This document shows positions 1 to 6,380 of a stretch of DNA of 13,747 nt, in pieces. The DNA is taken from NCBI GenBank assembly GCA_046726275.1, contig JBKPAF010000018.1:1-13747 (forward strand), given 5' to 3'. Each line of letters begins with the position of its first letter. Position 1 is the stretch's first letter. The stretch comes from DASXTW01 sp046726275 (GTDB taxonomy: Bacteria; Actinomycetota; UBA4738). Under the pieces are notes generated by a model. It was not told where the DNA came from. It saw only the letters and a list, made by a program, of their open reading frames with translations, and did not search any database. Position numbers and translations under genes: made by a program.

Positions 1-426
1 GAACGCTCGAGCGGGCGCGTGGAACTCGTCTCCGCCAGTGCCCAGCGAGACCACCTCGATGCCGTGGCGTCTCAGGTCGTCGAACACGTGCGCACACAAG
101 GCGGAGGCGACATGGTGACGTCGATGGGCTGACTCGACGGCTAGCATCTCGATCTCACCGCTGCGCTTCTGCGGGCGCATCGTCCAGGCGATGAAGCCCA
201 CGATCTCGTCGTGGTCCTCAGCGACAAGCACATACTTGCCGTTGTCGGGATCGTGGAGGCCTTGCCACTGGTTGTGATAGTCCTCCCGCCAGTTGCCGTG
301 CTGGTTCGCCATCACGGTGTCGCCGACGATTCCGCGGAACGACTGCTCGTAGAAGGGACCGAAGGTGGCGATGGTCAACTCCAGAAGCCGGCCCAGATCA
401 GCCGGCCGAAACGGACGCACATCCAT
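1..426 (-). CDS. GNAT-family N-acetyltransferase (3' end outside window)
   Basis: Open reading frame of 142 codons running off the left edge; only the N-terminal part is seen. The protein begins MDVRPFRPADLGRLLELT, a typical GNAT opening strand and helix. Residues 65-82 (KYVLVAED...IVGFIAWT) form the central beta strands, and residues 91-110 (EIEMLAVESAHRRHHVASAL) are motif A, which holds acetyl-CoA. The usual R-x-x-G-x-A pyrophosphate loop reads R-R-H-H-V-A at 102-107, so the glycine is replaced by His. GNAT enzymes move an acetyl group from acetyl-CoA to an amine; the acceptor cannot be told from this part. The ATG at 426 is preceded by GAAAGG about 9 nt upstream, and a strongly foldable leader (443-517) ends 16 nt before the start. 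The family call is firm, the substrate unknown. Confidence 0.85.
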   Translation of the reverse strand, partial: MDVRPFRPADLGRLLELTIATFGPFYEQSFRGIVGDTVMANQHGNWREDYHNQWQGLHDPDNGKYVLVAEDHDEIVGFIAWTMRPQKRSGEIEMLAVESAHRRHHVASALCAHVFDDLRRHGIEVVSLGTGGDEFHAPARAF

Positions 427-442
427 GATGCGTGCCTTTCGT

Positions 443-517
443 CTGAGGGACGTGGAACATCCCACTCGATCTAGGAGTCGAGTGGAGTCGCTCGGCTCAG
501 ACCGAGCCGTCCCTCAG
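443..517 (-). promoter_or_regulatory. Foldable three-way-junction leader upstream of the GNAT gene
   Basis: A perfect 10-bp outer helix (443-452 with 508-517) encloses two perfect hairpins: an 8-bp stem at 462-469/478-485 with an 8-nt loop, and a 6-bp stem at 490-495/502-507 with a 6-nt loop. On the minus strand the structure ends 16 nt before the GNAT ATG, next to its GAAAGG ribosome site. Read on the minus strand the two loops (TCTGAG and CTCCTAGA) could pair with each other if two bases bulge. No T-tract follows, so a simple terminator is less likely. A cis-acting RNA (riboswitch or translational control) is inferred; no known class was recognised. Confidence 0.5.
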
Positions 518-773
518 GAGCGGGTGCGCCCAGCGGCATAGCACGGCATGGCCGCCACTTTACGTGACGGTAGCGTCCGCGCAGGCATGGGCGTGTACCC
601 TGCGCGTGGGACAGACCGGGAGTCGCAGGCTCGCGCGCGAAATCGGGCGAGCGGATCCGACGCCCGCAGGGGTGGGTCTCGCCGCCGGCGTCGATGCGCC
701 TCGACGCTACGCACACTGTGATACCGCTGGACCAGGCTGTGAACAACCGCACGAATTGCACTCCCCGCCGCAC
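518..773. other. Intergenic stretch with no supported gene
   Basis: Reading frames here are open in several frames on both strands, as GC-rich DNA often is, but none shows a recognisable domain, a good ribosome site or a natural amino-acid composition. The promoter for the leftward GNAT gene should lie here, but no convincing -35/-10 pair was seen. Confidence 0.5.
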
Positions 774-902
774 CTAGTACACGGTGGCGATTGCGGCATA
801 CACCGCGAGTCCAAGGAAGACCCACATCAGCACTCTGCCCTGCCCCACGTCGGGCTGGAGACGCCGAATGGCGTCGGCCATCAACAGGACGTCAGAGTTC
901 AT
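774..902 (-). CDS. Small single-helix membrane protein (42 aa)
   Basis: A short frame encodes 42 residues: a polar N-terminal half (MNSDVLLMADAIRRLQP...) and a C-terminal hydrophobic stretch at about 24-42 (RVLMWVFLGLAVYAAIATVY), long enough for one membrane helix. The helix runs to the last residue, a tail-anchor-like arrangement. No family was recognised. There is no strong Shine-Dalgarno; ACGGGA lies directly before the ATG at 902. A copy of the dispersed repeat (914-939) starts 11 nt upstream. The gene lies 85 nt beyond the end of the lipoprotein gene on the same strand and could be cotranscribed with it. The amphipathic-plus-helix layout argues for a real small protein, but chance cannot be excluded. 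Confidence 0.4.
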   Translation of the reverse strand: MNSDVLLMADAIRRLQPDVGQGRVLMWVFLGLAVYAAIATVY

Positions 903-913
903 TCCCGTTGTCG

Positions 914-939
914 GTCTACGCACCAGGAGCTCTTTCCGC
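914..939 (+). repeat. Dispersed intergenic repeat, copy R1 (diverged, 5' part)
   Basis: Matches the first 26 bases of the consensus GTCTACGCACAAGGAACTCT + GTCCGC at 23 positions. It lies between the lipoprotein gene and the 42-aa membrane protein gene, immediately upstream of the latter. The 3' half of the consensus is not recognisable here. Confidence 0.5.
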
Positions 940-987
940 CGCTCTGGAGGTTCAGACGGGAAGGTCGCCCTCTGGCACCATCAGAAG

Positions 988-1719
988 TCACGTCTTGGTG
1001 ATGCCGCTGTCCGGGCAGGAGTTGATGAGGAGTTCCCACTCACTCCCCGTCCCGGGCGCCATGAGTCGTGCTACCGGCACTCCGGCCCGAAACACCATCA
1101 CCGTCGGCCAATACTGCGGCGACTCCGGGTACTTCGGCGTCTTGAACTCATCTGCCGGCCTGACGCCGGGAACCCGCCGGAACACCTCCGTCGGGTCCTC
1201 GTCCTTGCCGGCGTCGATCTTCATCCTGAACTGGTCCCCGAAGCCGCAGGCGAGATCCCACGGCACGTACAGCCCCTCCGGATCGACGATCGTGAGCGTG
1301 GCGGTCGGAACGCCGGTGTCGTAGTAGGACGAATGGCTCGTCGGGAGGCAGGCCACGGTGACGTTTCCCGGGGCCATCGCCGAGGTGTTCGGCGTCACGT
1401 CATCCCTCAGCTCGAACCCCTCCCCAGTGCCGTGTGCCCACGTTTCGTGGTGGAGCTCGACGCCCCAGGCGCCGCCCGGATTCTCGATCAGGTAGCGCAC
1501 CCCATCCCGGTGGGTGCGCACAACCGGATCCCTCAGGTGCACGCCTTCCTTCTGGCACACCACTTGCGCGAAGTCCGCCGCCGATTCGTCCGTCGCGTTG
1601 TTTCTCGCGTCAGCAGCGCGCTCGGCTGCACTCGTTGACCTGGCCTGTTCGGCCGGCGCTTCGGCGCATCCGGCCAGCGCGATCAGGGCGGCAGACAACG
1701 CTACGATTCGGCTCAGCAT
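988..1719 (-). CDS. Lipoprotein of unknown function
   Basis: Encodes about 243 residues with a clear lipoprotein signal: a basic start (MLSR), a hydrophobic core (IVALSAALIA) and the lipobox L-A-G-C, so the mature protein should begin at that Cys and be lipid-anchored on the outer face of the membrane. A low-complexity Ala/Glu/Ser/Thr linker follows, then a globular part with motifs such as VRYLIENPGGAWGVELHHE and WPTVMVFRAGVPVARL. Three further Cys residues could form disulfides. No family was recognised. Two ATGs are adjacent (1722 and 1719); GGAGAG lies 2 nt before the first and 5 nt before the second, so 1719 is preferred. The gene diverges from the sigma gene at 1998, and the 275-bp gap between them holds repeat copy R2. 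Confidence 0.75.
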   Translation of the reverse strand: MLSRIVALSAALIALAGCAEAPAEQARSTSAAERAADARNNATDESAADFAQVVCQKEGVHLRDPVVRTHRDGVRYLIENPGGAWGVELHHETWAHGTGEGFELRDDVTPNTSAMAPGNVTVACLPTSHSSYYDTGVPTATLTIVDPEGLYVPWDLACGFGDQFRMKIDAGKDEDPTEVFRRVPGVRPADEFKTPKYPESPQYWPTVMVFRAGVPVARLMAPGTGSEWELLINSCPDSGITKT

Positions 1720-1810
1720 CATCGCTCTCCAACGGCCCTACACCCGAAAGCCTCAAGTGGTTCCCTGAGGTTCTGTCGTCCGAGGTTTCCTCGAAGCGGT
1801 CGATAGCCGT

Positions 1811-1849
1811 GTGTACGCACAAGGAACTCTGTCCGCTGATCGCGATGGT
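1811..1849 (+). repeat. Dispersed intergenic repeat, copy R2
   Basis: 39 bases matching copy R3 (3492-3530) at 35 positions; the flanks on either side are unrelated. It lies in the divergent gap between the lipoprotein gene (minus) and the first ECF sigma gene (plus), about 90 bp upstream of the lipoprotein start. Confidence 0.75.
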
Positions 1850-1997
1850 CAAGGGTCGCAAGCACCGTCTTAGTCGCGAGAGCTGGGCATGATCGCCTAA
1901 TCGCCCGGGCCGCTGCCAAGAGCGGCCGCCTCAGCTTGATCGTTGGTCGAGCCGACAGTCGGACGTTGCACTCGTCCTCCTGCGACGGATACAAGAC

Positions 1998-2585
1998 GTG
2001 AGCATGGAACGCACGACCACTGCGCGCACTGACGAGGAGCTTCTCGCGGCCGTGTCCGGCGATCCGGACGCCCTGGAGGAGCTCTACCTGCGCCACTTCG
2101 ACGCAACCATCGCGTTCGCCCTTCGATGCTGCAGTCGTCCGGAGGAAGTACACGATCTGGTTGCTGCGGTTTGGCTCGACGTGATCCGCGCGGCGCCGCG
2201 GTTCGACGCACGCCGCGGACGAGCCTTCCCTTGGATCCTCGGCGTCGCGGCCAACCTGGTCGCGGACCAGCGGCGCCGGACCGCCCGTGAGCGCGAAGCC
2301 CTTCATCGGCTCGCGGGGCGCCGCGTGCTCGATGATGACGATGTCGCGAGACTCGAGGAAGCGATCGACGCCTCCCGGGCTGCCCACGAGGTGCTGGCCG
2401 AGCTTGCCGCCCTGCCGCGGGGAGAGCGTGCGGCGGTCGAGTTGATCGCGCTCGAGGGCCTGACGCCTGCCCGGGCGGCCGAGGCGCTCGGGACTCAACC
2501 GGCGGCAGTTCGGATGCGATTGGCGCGTGCCCGGCGAAAGTTGTGGGCGGTATTGGTGACCGTAGACGAGGCGGTGAGGTCATGA
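1998..2585 (+). CDS. ECF-type RNA polymerase sigma factor (sigma-1)
   Basis: A 195-residue protein with the two-domain layout of group 4 (ECF) sigma factors. Sigma region 2 spans about residues 13-94 (DEELLAAVSGDPDALEELY ... FPWILGVAANLVADQRRR) and region 4 about 133-182, ending in the helix-turn-helix with LTPARAAEALGTQPAAVRMR and the basic tail LARARRKL. It should direct RNA polymerase to a small regulon, probably including its own operon. The start is uncertain: the GTG at 1998 lacks a Shine-Dalgarno and an ATG lies six bases on at 2004; GGATAC at 1987-1992 could be a -10 box for leaderless transcription. Its stop overlaps the ATG of the next gene (ATGA at 2582), so the pair is translationally coupled. 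Confidence 0.9.
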   Translation: MSMERTTTARTDEELLAAVSGDPDALEELYLRHFDATIAFALRCCSRPEEVHDLVAAVWLDVIRAAPRFDARRGRAFPWILGVAANLVADQRRRTAREREALHRLAGRRVLDDDDVARLEEAIDASRAAHEVLAELAALPRGERAAVELIALEGLTPARAAEALGTQPAAVRMRLARARRKLWAVLVTVDEAVRS

Positions 2586-3422
2586 AGACCAGTGATCAGG
2601 CGACGTTCCGGGACCGGTTGCTGCCGATGCTGCGTCAAGCAGTGGAAGAGGGAGGTGGCGGTCGTCGTCGAGGCTTGTTCCGCGGCCGGTCTAGGACGGT
2701 GCTACTTGCCGCCGTGGTTGGTGGGACTCGTCGTCGCAGGCGGGATCGCTCTTGCCCGTCGCGACGTCGTGACGATCAGCGGCATCGAGGCGCTGCGGGA
2801 TCCGGTCGCAGTCGAGAGAACGCTCCGTGACGCTGGGATCGACGCGGACATCGTCGAGGTCCCGCTCACAGCGACGGCCGAGCACATGTGGAGAGGCGTG
2901 TGGTGGTGGGTGAGCGTCGATCGGCCCTCGGGATTGACTGAGGACGACTTCGCCCGGCTCCGTGACCAGATTGGACTGTTGATGAGTCCGGACGCGGAGG
3001 GCGAGAACACCACCGAGCTCGAGCTCCCGAAGGGCCTGCCTGGGCACGTGACCCTGTTCGTCGGTCGGGAGGCTGCCCCCGGGGCTTTCACGGTCGATGC
3101 CTACGACCGCATAAATGAGCTCGCTCCGACCGGGTCCTTCTACTGCCTTGGCCTCGACCCTCGCGATCCCCTGGCGCTCGGCGAAGCGCTGACCCAGCTC
3201 GGCTACAGCGTGACGTGGACCCTGGAAGACCTTGTGAATAACGAGAGCCGGGTCGTGGAGGCACCGCCAGCAGGGACGGTCGTGACATGGGCTTGGCTTC
3301 CTACGTCGACGCTCGTCGACGCGAGGATCTCGCCGGATGGACCAGACGCGGACGCCTACCGAAGGGCCGAGGGGACGTTCCTGCCTGACGAGACGCCCCC
3401 TTGGATGCCGCCGTGCCCGTAG
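2582..3422 (+). pseudogene. Membrane-anchored sigma partner (putative anti-sigma), one frameshift
   Basis: Begins at the ATG inside the sigma-1 stop (ATGA overlap). The first frame gives MKTSDQATFRDRLLPMLRQ and a basic stretch, then a hydrophobic run (TVLLAAVV). The membrane helix continues in the next frame (GLVVAGGIALA), so one extra base, or a natural +1 shift, lies at about 2714-2726 beside GGTGGGA. Joined, the protein has about 279 residues: cytoplasmic 1-36, helix about 37-58, and an outer domain of about 220 residues. That outer domain has two related pieces, one with LRDPVAVERTLRDAGIDADI and one with DPLALGEALTQLGYSVTW followed by PPAGTVV. No zinc-binding anti-sigma motif was seen. 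The anti-sigma role is inferred from coupling and topology. The uninterrupted second frame favours a sequencing error over decay. Confidence 0.65.
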
Positions 3423-3491
3423 ACGCGATTGGCCTGCGAGAGCCACTCCGAAGCCCGTCCCAGGCGTTCTTCGTGATCGGGGGGCCGGCAG

Positions 3492-3530
3492 GTCTACGCA
3501 CAAGGAACTCTGTCCGCGGACCGCGACGGT
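3492..3530 (+). repeat. Dispersed intergenic repeat, copy R3
   Basis: 39 bases, used here as the reference copy. It contains the perfect 10-bp palindrome GTCCGCGGAC at 3512-3521. It lies 69 bp after the stop of the sigma-1 partner gene and about 160 bp before the next gene. An open frame from 3531 that starts at the repeat edge is not considered the true start of the downstream gene. Confidence 0.75.
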
Positions 3531-3689
3531 TTGTCGGATAGAACCTGGAACGACGGGGAGCAGCAAGAAGCCAGCCTGCAGCCGACTCGAGTGAGCGAGA
3601 TCGGGGCGAGGGCGCGGGCCACGGTTAGGATCGATCTCACCATCCGAATGCGACAGGACGGTCCGCCTTCGGCGAAGAGTGAGGCGCCA

Positions 3690-4283
3690 GTGTCACACAC
3701 GCCAGAGCACGCTATTCGCGAGTGGCTGTCCAGAATGTCTGGGCACCCCTCGCGGATCCGGCCGTTTTGGCCGTTCCGACCAAAGCAGTTCTGGTCGGGA
3801 CCTGGACGGTTGCCCTACCGCGTGCTACAGGACACGGTCCGCTTCGTGAAGCAGCGAGGGGCACCGCCCCGCCAGCTTTGGTGGGTCATGTATGACGCAG
3901 ACGGCGGCTGGAGAGGGGTTGGGCACTGGCGCTGGACGGTCCTGACCACCCAGGAGGAGCCGGGACGGTGGACTGCCCACGGTGTGGCGGGAGGAGGAGG
4001 CGGGAAGGATGAGGTGCCGGCGAAGGGTCATCCGTGGGCGAATCTCGGAGGGAACTGGGGAAGCGATGGATTTCGGGCCGGAGGGACCGTCGAAGACGCT
4101 GGGAAAGGGGTCACCCGGGTACGGCTCACCGACACCGAAGGGCGCACGTTCGAAGACACGGTGGACGACGGGGTCGTCCTCTTCCTCTCCGAGGAGCCGG
4201 TTGCGATGCCCATGCGCGTCCACCTCTACGATGCAGGCGGCCGTGTCCTGGGCACGGACGAATGGGGCTTCGTAGACGAGTAG
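3690..4283 (+). CDS. Conserved-looking protein of unknown function (197 aa)
   Basis: The frame is open from 3531, but the GTG at 3690 is chosen because GAGG lies 5 nt before it and upstream codons look non-coding. The 197-residue product has no signal peptide or membrane helix. An N-terminal part rich in aromatic and basic residues (FWPFRPKQFW at 26-35) is followed by a Trp-rich strand pair (LWWVMYDADGGWRGVGHWRW at 63-82). A C-terminal piece at 140-197 reads like a small beta-sandwich: VTRVRLTDTEGRTFEDTVDD, then VVLFLSEEP, then MRVHLYDAGGRVLGTDEWGF. No catalytic motif or family could be named. It may be monocistronic. Confidence 0.65.
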   Translation: MSHTPEHAIREWLSRMSGHPSRIRPFWPFRPKQFWSGPGRLPYRVLQDTVRFVKQRGAPPRQLWWVMYDADGGWRGVGHWRWTVLTTQEEPGRWTAHGVAGGGGGKDEVPAKGHPWANLGGNWGSDGFRAGGTVEDAGKGVTRVRLTDTEGRTFEDTVDDGVVLFLSEEPVAMPMRVHLYDAGGRVLGTDEWGFVDE

Positions 4284-4334
4284 GCTTTGAGGCGGGGTCC
4301 GTGGAGCTCTCTCGATCGCCCGGCTTTGCGACCA

Positions 4335-4347
4335 TGTCCAGTGGACA
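4335..4347. promoter_or_regulatory. 13-bp palindrome, possible operator
   Basis: TGTCCA-G-TGGACA is a perfect inverted repeat around one central base, 130 bp before the start of the MDR oxidoreductase gene and 52 bp after the preceding stop. Its size suits a dimeric repressor, but no regulator gene is adjacent and no second copy was seen in the window. Confidence 0.25.
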
Positions 4348-4476
4348 GGCATGCCGCAGTTGAGACGCCGATTCCAAGGTAGCTGGCGGCCGGTAGGTGA
4401 CGCGGCGCTGTCCCCTGGGGGTCATCTCGATACCTCTGTACTCGGTCGCGCGCTGAAACCAGGGAAAGGAGGATCG

Positions 4477-5412
4477 ATGCATGCGTTGCGCATCCACGAG
4501 CAGGGAGGCCCCGAGGGCCTCGCGTACGAGGACGCCCCCGAACCTGAGCCGGGGACCGGCGACGTCCTGGTCCGTGTCCTCGCGGCTAGCTTCACCCCGA
4601 CCGAGCTCACGTGGCCCTCGACCTGGGTAGATCGGCTGGGGCACGACCGGCGCCCGGTCATCCCCGGCCACGAGGTCTCCGGGACCGTTGAGGCCCTGGG
4701 GTGGGGGACCAGCGGGTTCGCCGTCGGCGACGCCGTGTACGGGCTGACCGACTGGTATCGCGATGGCGCCCTCGCCGAGTACATGGCGGTGGAGGCGAGG
4801 AATCTGGCCCCCAAGCCGGCCTCACTGGATCACGTCCGGGCCGTCGCCCTCCCCATGCCCGGGCTCACCGCCTGGCAGGCCCTGTTCGTCCACGGCGGAC
4901 TTTCCGAAGGCCAGAGGGTTCTGATCCACGGCGCGAGCGGGGGAGTAGGGGCCGTAGCTGTCCAGCTGGCTCGGGCGGCGGGCGCCCGCGTCACCGCCAC
5001 CGGCCGGGCATGGGCCCGGGAGCTCGTCACCGAGCTTGGGGCCAAGCGGTTCGTGGACCTCGACCTGGAGCGGTTCGAGGAGGTGGCCGAAGGGATGGAC
5101 CTTGTGGTCGATCTCGTCGGCGGGGAGACCCTCCAGCGGTCTGCGGTCACAGTCAAGGACGGAGGCATCGTTGTCTCCGCCGTGGAGGATCCGCGAGCCT
5201 TGCTGGATCAGGCGCGCCAGGTCCGCGGGGCGTACTTCGTGGTGGAGCCGGCCCGCATGCAGCTCGAGGAGCTGGCCCGTCGAGCGGATGCGGGCGACCT
5301 ACGTTCCGTGGTTGGGGAGGTGTTCGACCTCGCCGACGGGAGCAAGGCATTCGAGGCCAAGGCGGGCCGAGGCGTCCCAGGGAAGGTCGTGCTTCGGATC
5401 TCGGACGAGTGA
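4477..5412 (+). CDS. MDR-superfamily NADP-dependent (quinone-oxidoreductase-like) enzyme
   Basis: A 311-residue medium-chain dehydrogenase/reductase, a normal length for the zinc-independent branch. Residues 1-110 form the GroES-like domain (VLVRVLAASFTPTELTWP at 30-47; PGHEVSGTVEALG at 63-75; GDAVYGL). The Rossmann fold carries the nucleotide motif GASGGVGAVAVQLA at 152-165 and later VDLVGGETL at 211-219. The C-terminus returns to the catalytic domain (GKVVLRI). The Cys that normally binds catalytic zinc in alcohol dehydrogenases is absent, which fits NAD(P)H:quinone or enone reductases. The start is set by a near-perfect AAAGGAGG at 4465-4472, 4 nt before the ATG; this is the strongest ribosome site in the window. 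A longer in-frame start at 4351 is rejected. The substrate is unknown. Confidence 0.9.
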   Translation: MHALRIHEQGGPEGLAYEDAPEPEPGTGDVLVRVLAASFTPTELTWPSTWVDRLGHDRRPVIPGHEVSGTVEALGWGTSGFAVGDAVYGLTDWYRDGALAEYMAVEARNLAPKPASLDHVRAVALPMPGLTAWQALFVHGGLSEGQRVLIHGASGGVGAVAVQLARAAGARVTATGRAWARELVTELGAKRFVDLDLERFEEVAEGMDLVVDLVGGETLQRSAVTVKDGGIVVSAVEDPRALLDQARQVRGAYFVVEPARMQLEELARRADAGDLRSVVGEVFDLADGSKAFEAKAGRGVPGKVVLRISDE

Positions 5413-5471
5413 GTTGGCACTGTCCATTCGACGAAAGGCCGTGAAGCCCAGAAGTAGCGGGAGGCAAGGAA

Positions 5472-5671
5472 GTGGACATGGACTCAGTCGACGGCGGGCC
5501 CTTGGTTCTGCGGCTGTTCCTCGGGCTCCTCATGGTGGCCCATGGAAGCCAGAAGCTGTTCGGTTGGTTCAAGAGTTCAGGCACCTCCGCCGCACCTTCG
5601 ACCAGCCCGGAACGTACGCATACGCGTGCACGATCCACCCGGGGATGGAAGGCGAGGTGATCGTGAAGTAG
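5472..5671 (+). pseudogene. DoxX N-terminus joined to cupredoxin C-terminus (chimeric remnant)
   Basis: The frame from GTG 5472 (or ATG 5478; GGGAGG at 5459-5464 serves either) reads LRLFLGLLMVAHGSQKLFGWF, the first membrane helix of the DoxX family. After about 5567 the similarity stops. The next bases, read with one base inserted near 5586, give SGT-F-RRTFDQPGTYAYACTI then HPGMEGEVIVK and a stop at 5669. That is the C-terminal copper-site segment of a plastocyanin-like cupredoxin (Cys, His and Met ligands in C-x-x-H-P-x-M). Two unrelated proteins are thus joined at about 5566-5575, with most of each missing and a frame change. A deletion between formerly neighbouring genes, or an assembly join, explains it. 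It is unlikely to encode a working protein. Confidence 0.6.
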
Positions 5672-5793
5672 CGCGATGACTTTCGAGACGAAGGACCTCT
5701 CATAGACAGCGCGTCGCGATCGTTCGACGCGAACGCACGAGGAGAAGGGGGACGTGCAACCGCGTGCAGCCGCGTGACCATGACGGCGTGGTC

Positions 5794-5816
5794 GTGCGGA
5801 TTAAGAGTTCGTGCTC
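5794..5816 (-). other. tRNA-Lys(CTT)-like anticodon-arm fragment
   Basis: On the minus strand this reads GAGCA, one base missing, then CGAACTCTTAATCCGCAC. It resembles the D-stem end and anticodon stem-loop of bacterial tRNA-Lys with anticodon CTT (loop CTCTTAA) at roughly 20 of 22 positions, recalled from known tRNAs. The anticodon stem has mismatches and no acceptor or T-arm follows, so it is not a gene. It may be the remains of an integration event, or chance. Confidence 0.35.
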
Positions 5817-5835
5817 GGCTCCGGCTCACGGCGAA

Positions 5836-5856
5836 GGGGTCCCGTCGGGGTCCCGT
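5836..5856 (+). repeat. Paired direct repeat GGGTCCCGT, left of the tRNA-Gly fragment
   Basis: Two copies of GGGGTCCCGT separated by one base, so the 9-bp core GGGTCCCGT recurs with an 11-bp period, about one helical turn. The same pair with the same period and orientation occurs at 6080-6099 on the other side of the tRNA fragment and nowhere else in the window. This suits integrase arm-type binding sites. Confidence 0.55.
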
Positions 5857-5961
5857 GAACGAACGCGCAACGACCCGAAACTACGGCATTGCACGCGAAG
5901 GAAAGCACACAGCTCACGGGCCAGGTAGGGGCAACGCCGCAGGTCAGCGAAGCGAGTCCAG

Positions 5962-6012
5962 CTACCTTGCCAAGGTGGGGGTCGCGGGGTTCGAATCCCG
6001 TCGTCCGCTCCA
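5962..6012 (+). other. Orphan 3' half of tRNA-Gly(GCC), candidate attachment core
   Basis: The anticodon stem and loop CTACC-TTGCCAA-GGTGG (anticodon GCC), the variable loop, the T-arm with TTCGAAT, the 3' acceptor strand CGTCCGC, T and the terminal CCA are all present. The matching 5' acceptor strand (GCGGACG expected) and the D-arm are absent upstream. The T-stem also has one extra G (run 5986-5989), which breaks an otherwise perfect 5-bp helix GCGGG/CCCGT. It cannot be a working tRNA. Integrative elements commonly leave exactly such 3' tRNA segments as attL, attR or attP cores. The 9-mer GCAGGTCAG occurs on both sides (5939-5947 and 6021-6029). Confidence 0.75.
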
Positions 6013-6027
6013 GAGAAGTTGCAGGTC

Positions 6028-6049
6028 AGGGCCGGTGCGAGCCGGCCCT
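6028..6049 (+). terminator. Hairpin downstream of the tRNA fragment
   Basis: A perfect 8-bp stem, AGGGCCGG with CCGGCCCT, around a 6-nt loop, followed by TTCGT rather than a T-run. It begins 15 nt after the tRNA CCA, where a tRNA terminator is expected, so it was probably inherited with the tRNA 3' end. Confidence 0.6.
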
Positions 6050-6079
6050 TCGTCATGCCCGGGGTCATCCGGCGCCCGA

Positions 6080-6099
6080 GGGTCCCGTTTGGGTCCCGT
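6080..6099 (+). repeat. Paired direct repeat GGGTCCCGT, right of the tRNA-Gly fragment
   Basis: Two exact copies of GGGTCCCGT with two T between them, again an 11-bp period, in the same orientation as the left pair. The right pair lies about 68 bp past the core and the left pair about 105 bp before it. Confidence 0.55.
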
Positions 6100-6156
6100 C
6101 TCGTACGCGGCTTCGTCACGGGGATGGGGCGAGGAGAACCAGGGGAGGGCTGCCCA

Positions 6157-6372
6157 GTGCCGAGTATCGAGGTGTGCTTCAGCCATCGTAGTGAGCGCCC
6201 AAGGCTCCCTGATGCCGTCTACGACGAAATCGCCGACGCGCTCGTCGCTGAGGCGGAGCGAATGGCATCGTCGGGATCGTCGCCGAGCAGGGGTGCGTCG
6301 TTGAAGGCGCCGACGCAGACGCGGCGGAGGTCGAAAGAGAAGATCCGTGGACGCGCCCAAGGGACGGCGTAG
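6157..6372 (+). CDS. Hypothetical small protein (71 aa), possibly frameshifted
   Basis: The GTG at 6157 follows GGGGAGGG by 7-8 nt. The first 37 residues have a natural composition (VPSIEVCFSHRSERPRLPDA, then VYDEIADALVAEAER). After that the frame turns into a Ser/Arg/Lys-rich tail that looks out of frame, while another frame from 6261 reads NGIVGIVAEQGCVVEGADAD. One missing base near 6255-6262 would join the two. A strong hairpin starts 9 nt after the stop. No family was recognised. The neighbouring attachment-like site suggests it could belong to an integrated element. Confidence 0.3.
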   Translation: MPSIEVCFSHRSERPRLPDAVYDEIADALVAEAERMASSGSSPSRGASLKAPTQTRRRSKEKIRGRAQGTA

Positions 6373-6380
6373 GCACGCGT

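Noticed and set aside
443..517. T-box leader for the GNAT gene
   Set aside because: The conserved antiterminator sequence TGGNACCGCG is absent in the transcribed orientation, and the downstream gene is not an aminoacyl-tRNA or amino-acid gene.
703..730. Possible sixth copy of the dispersed repeat (CTACGCACACTGTG)
   Set aside because: Only the first nine bases match well; the central GGAACTCTG is missing.
784..1638. Plus-strand open frames (up to 284 codons) opposite the lipoprotein gene
   Set aside because: The minus strand has a textbook lipobox and a ribosome site; the plus-strand frames are low-complexity shadows.
3531..3689. N-terminal extension of the 197-aa protein from 3531
   Set aside because: It begins at the edge of repeat R3 and reads as low-complexity Arg/Ala/Gln; the GTG at 3690 has a proper ribosome site.
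5930..6012. A complete tRNA-Gly gene
   Set aside because: The 5' acceptor strand and D-arm are missing and the T-stem has an extra base, so only a 3' fragment is called.
5826..6360. Minus-strand frames containing GRRDSNPATPTLAR or GADDGIRTPRPP
   Set aside because: These peptides are the well-known false translation of tRNA 3' ends in reverse and do not indicate an integrase.
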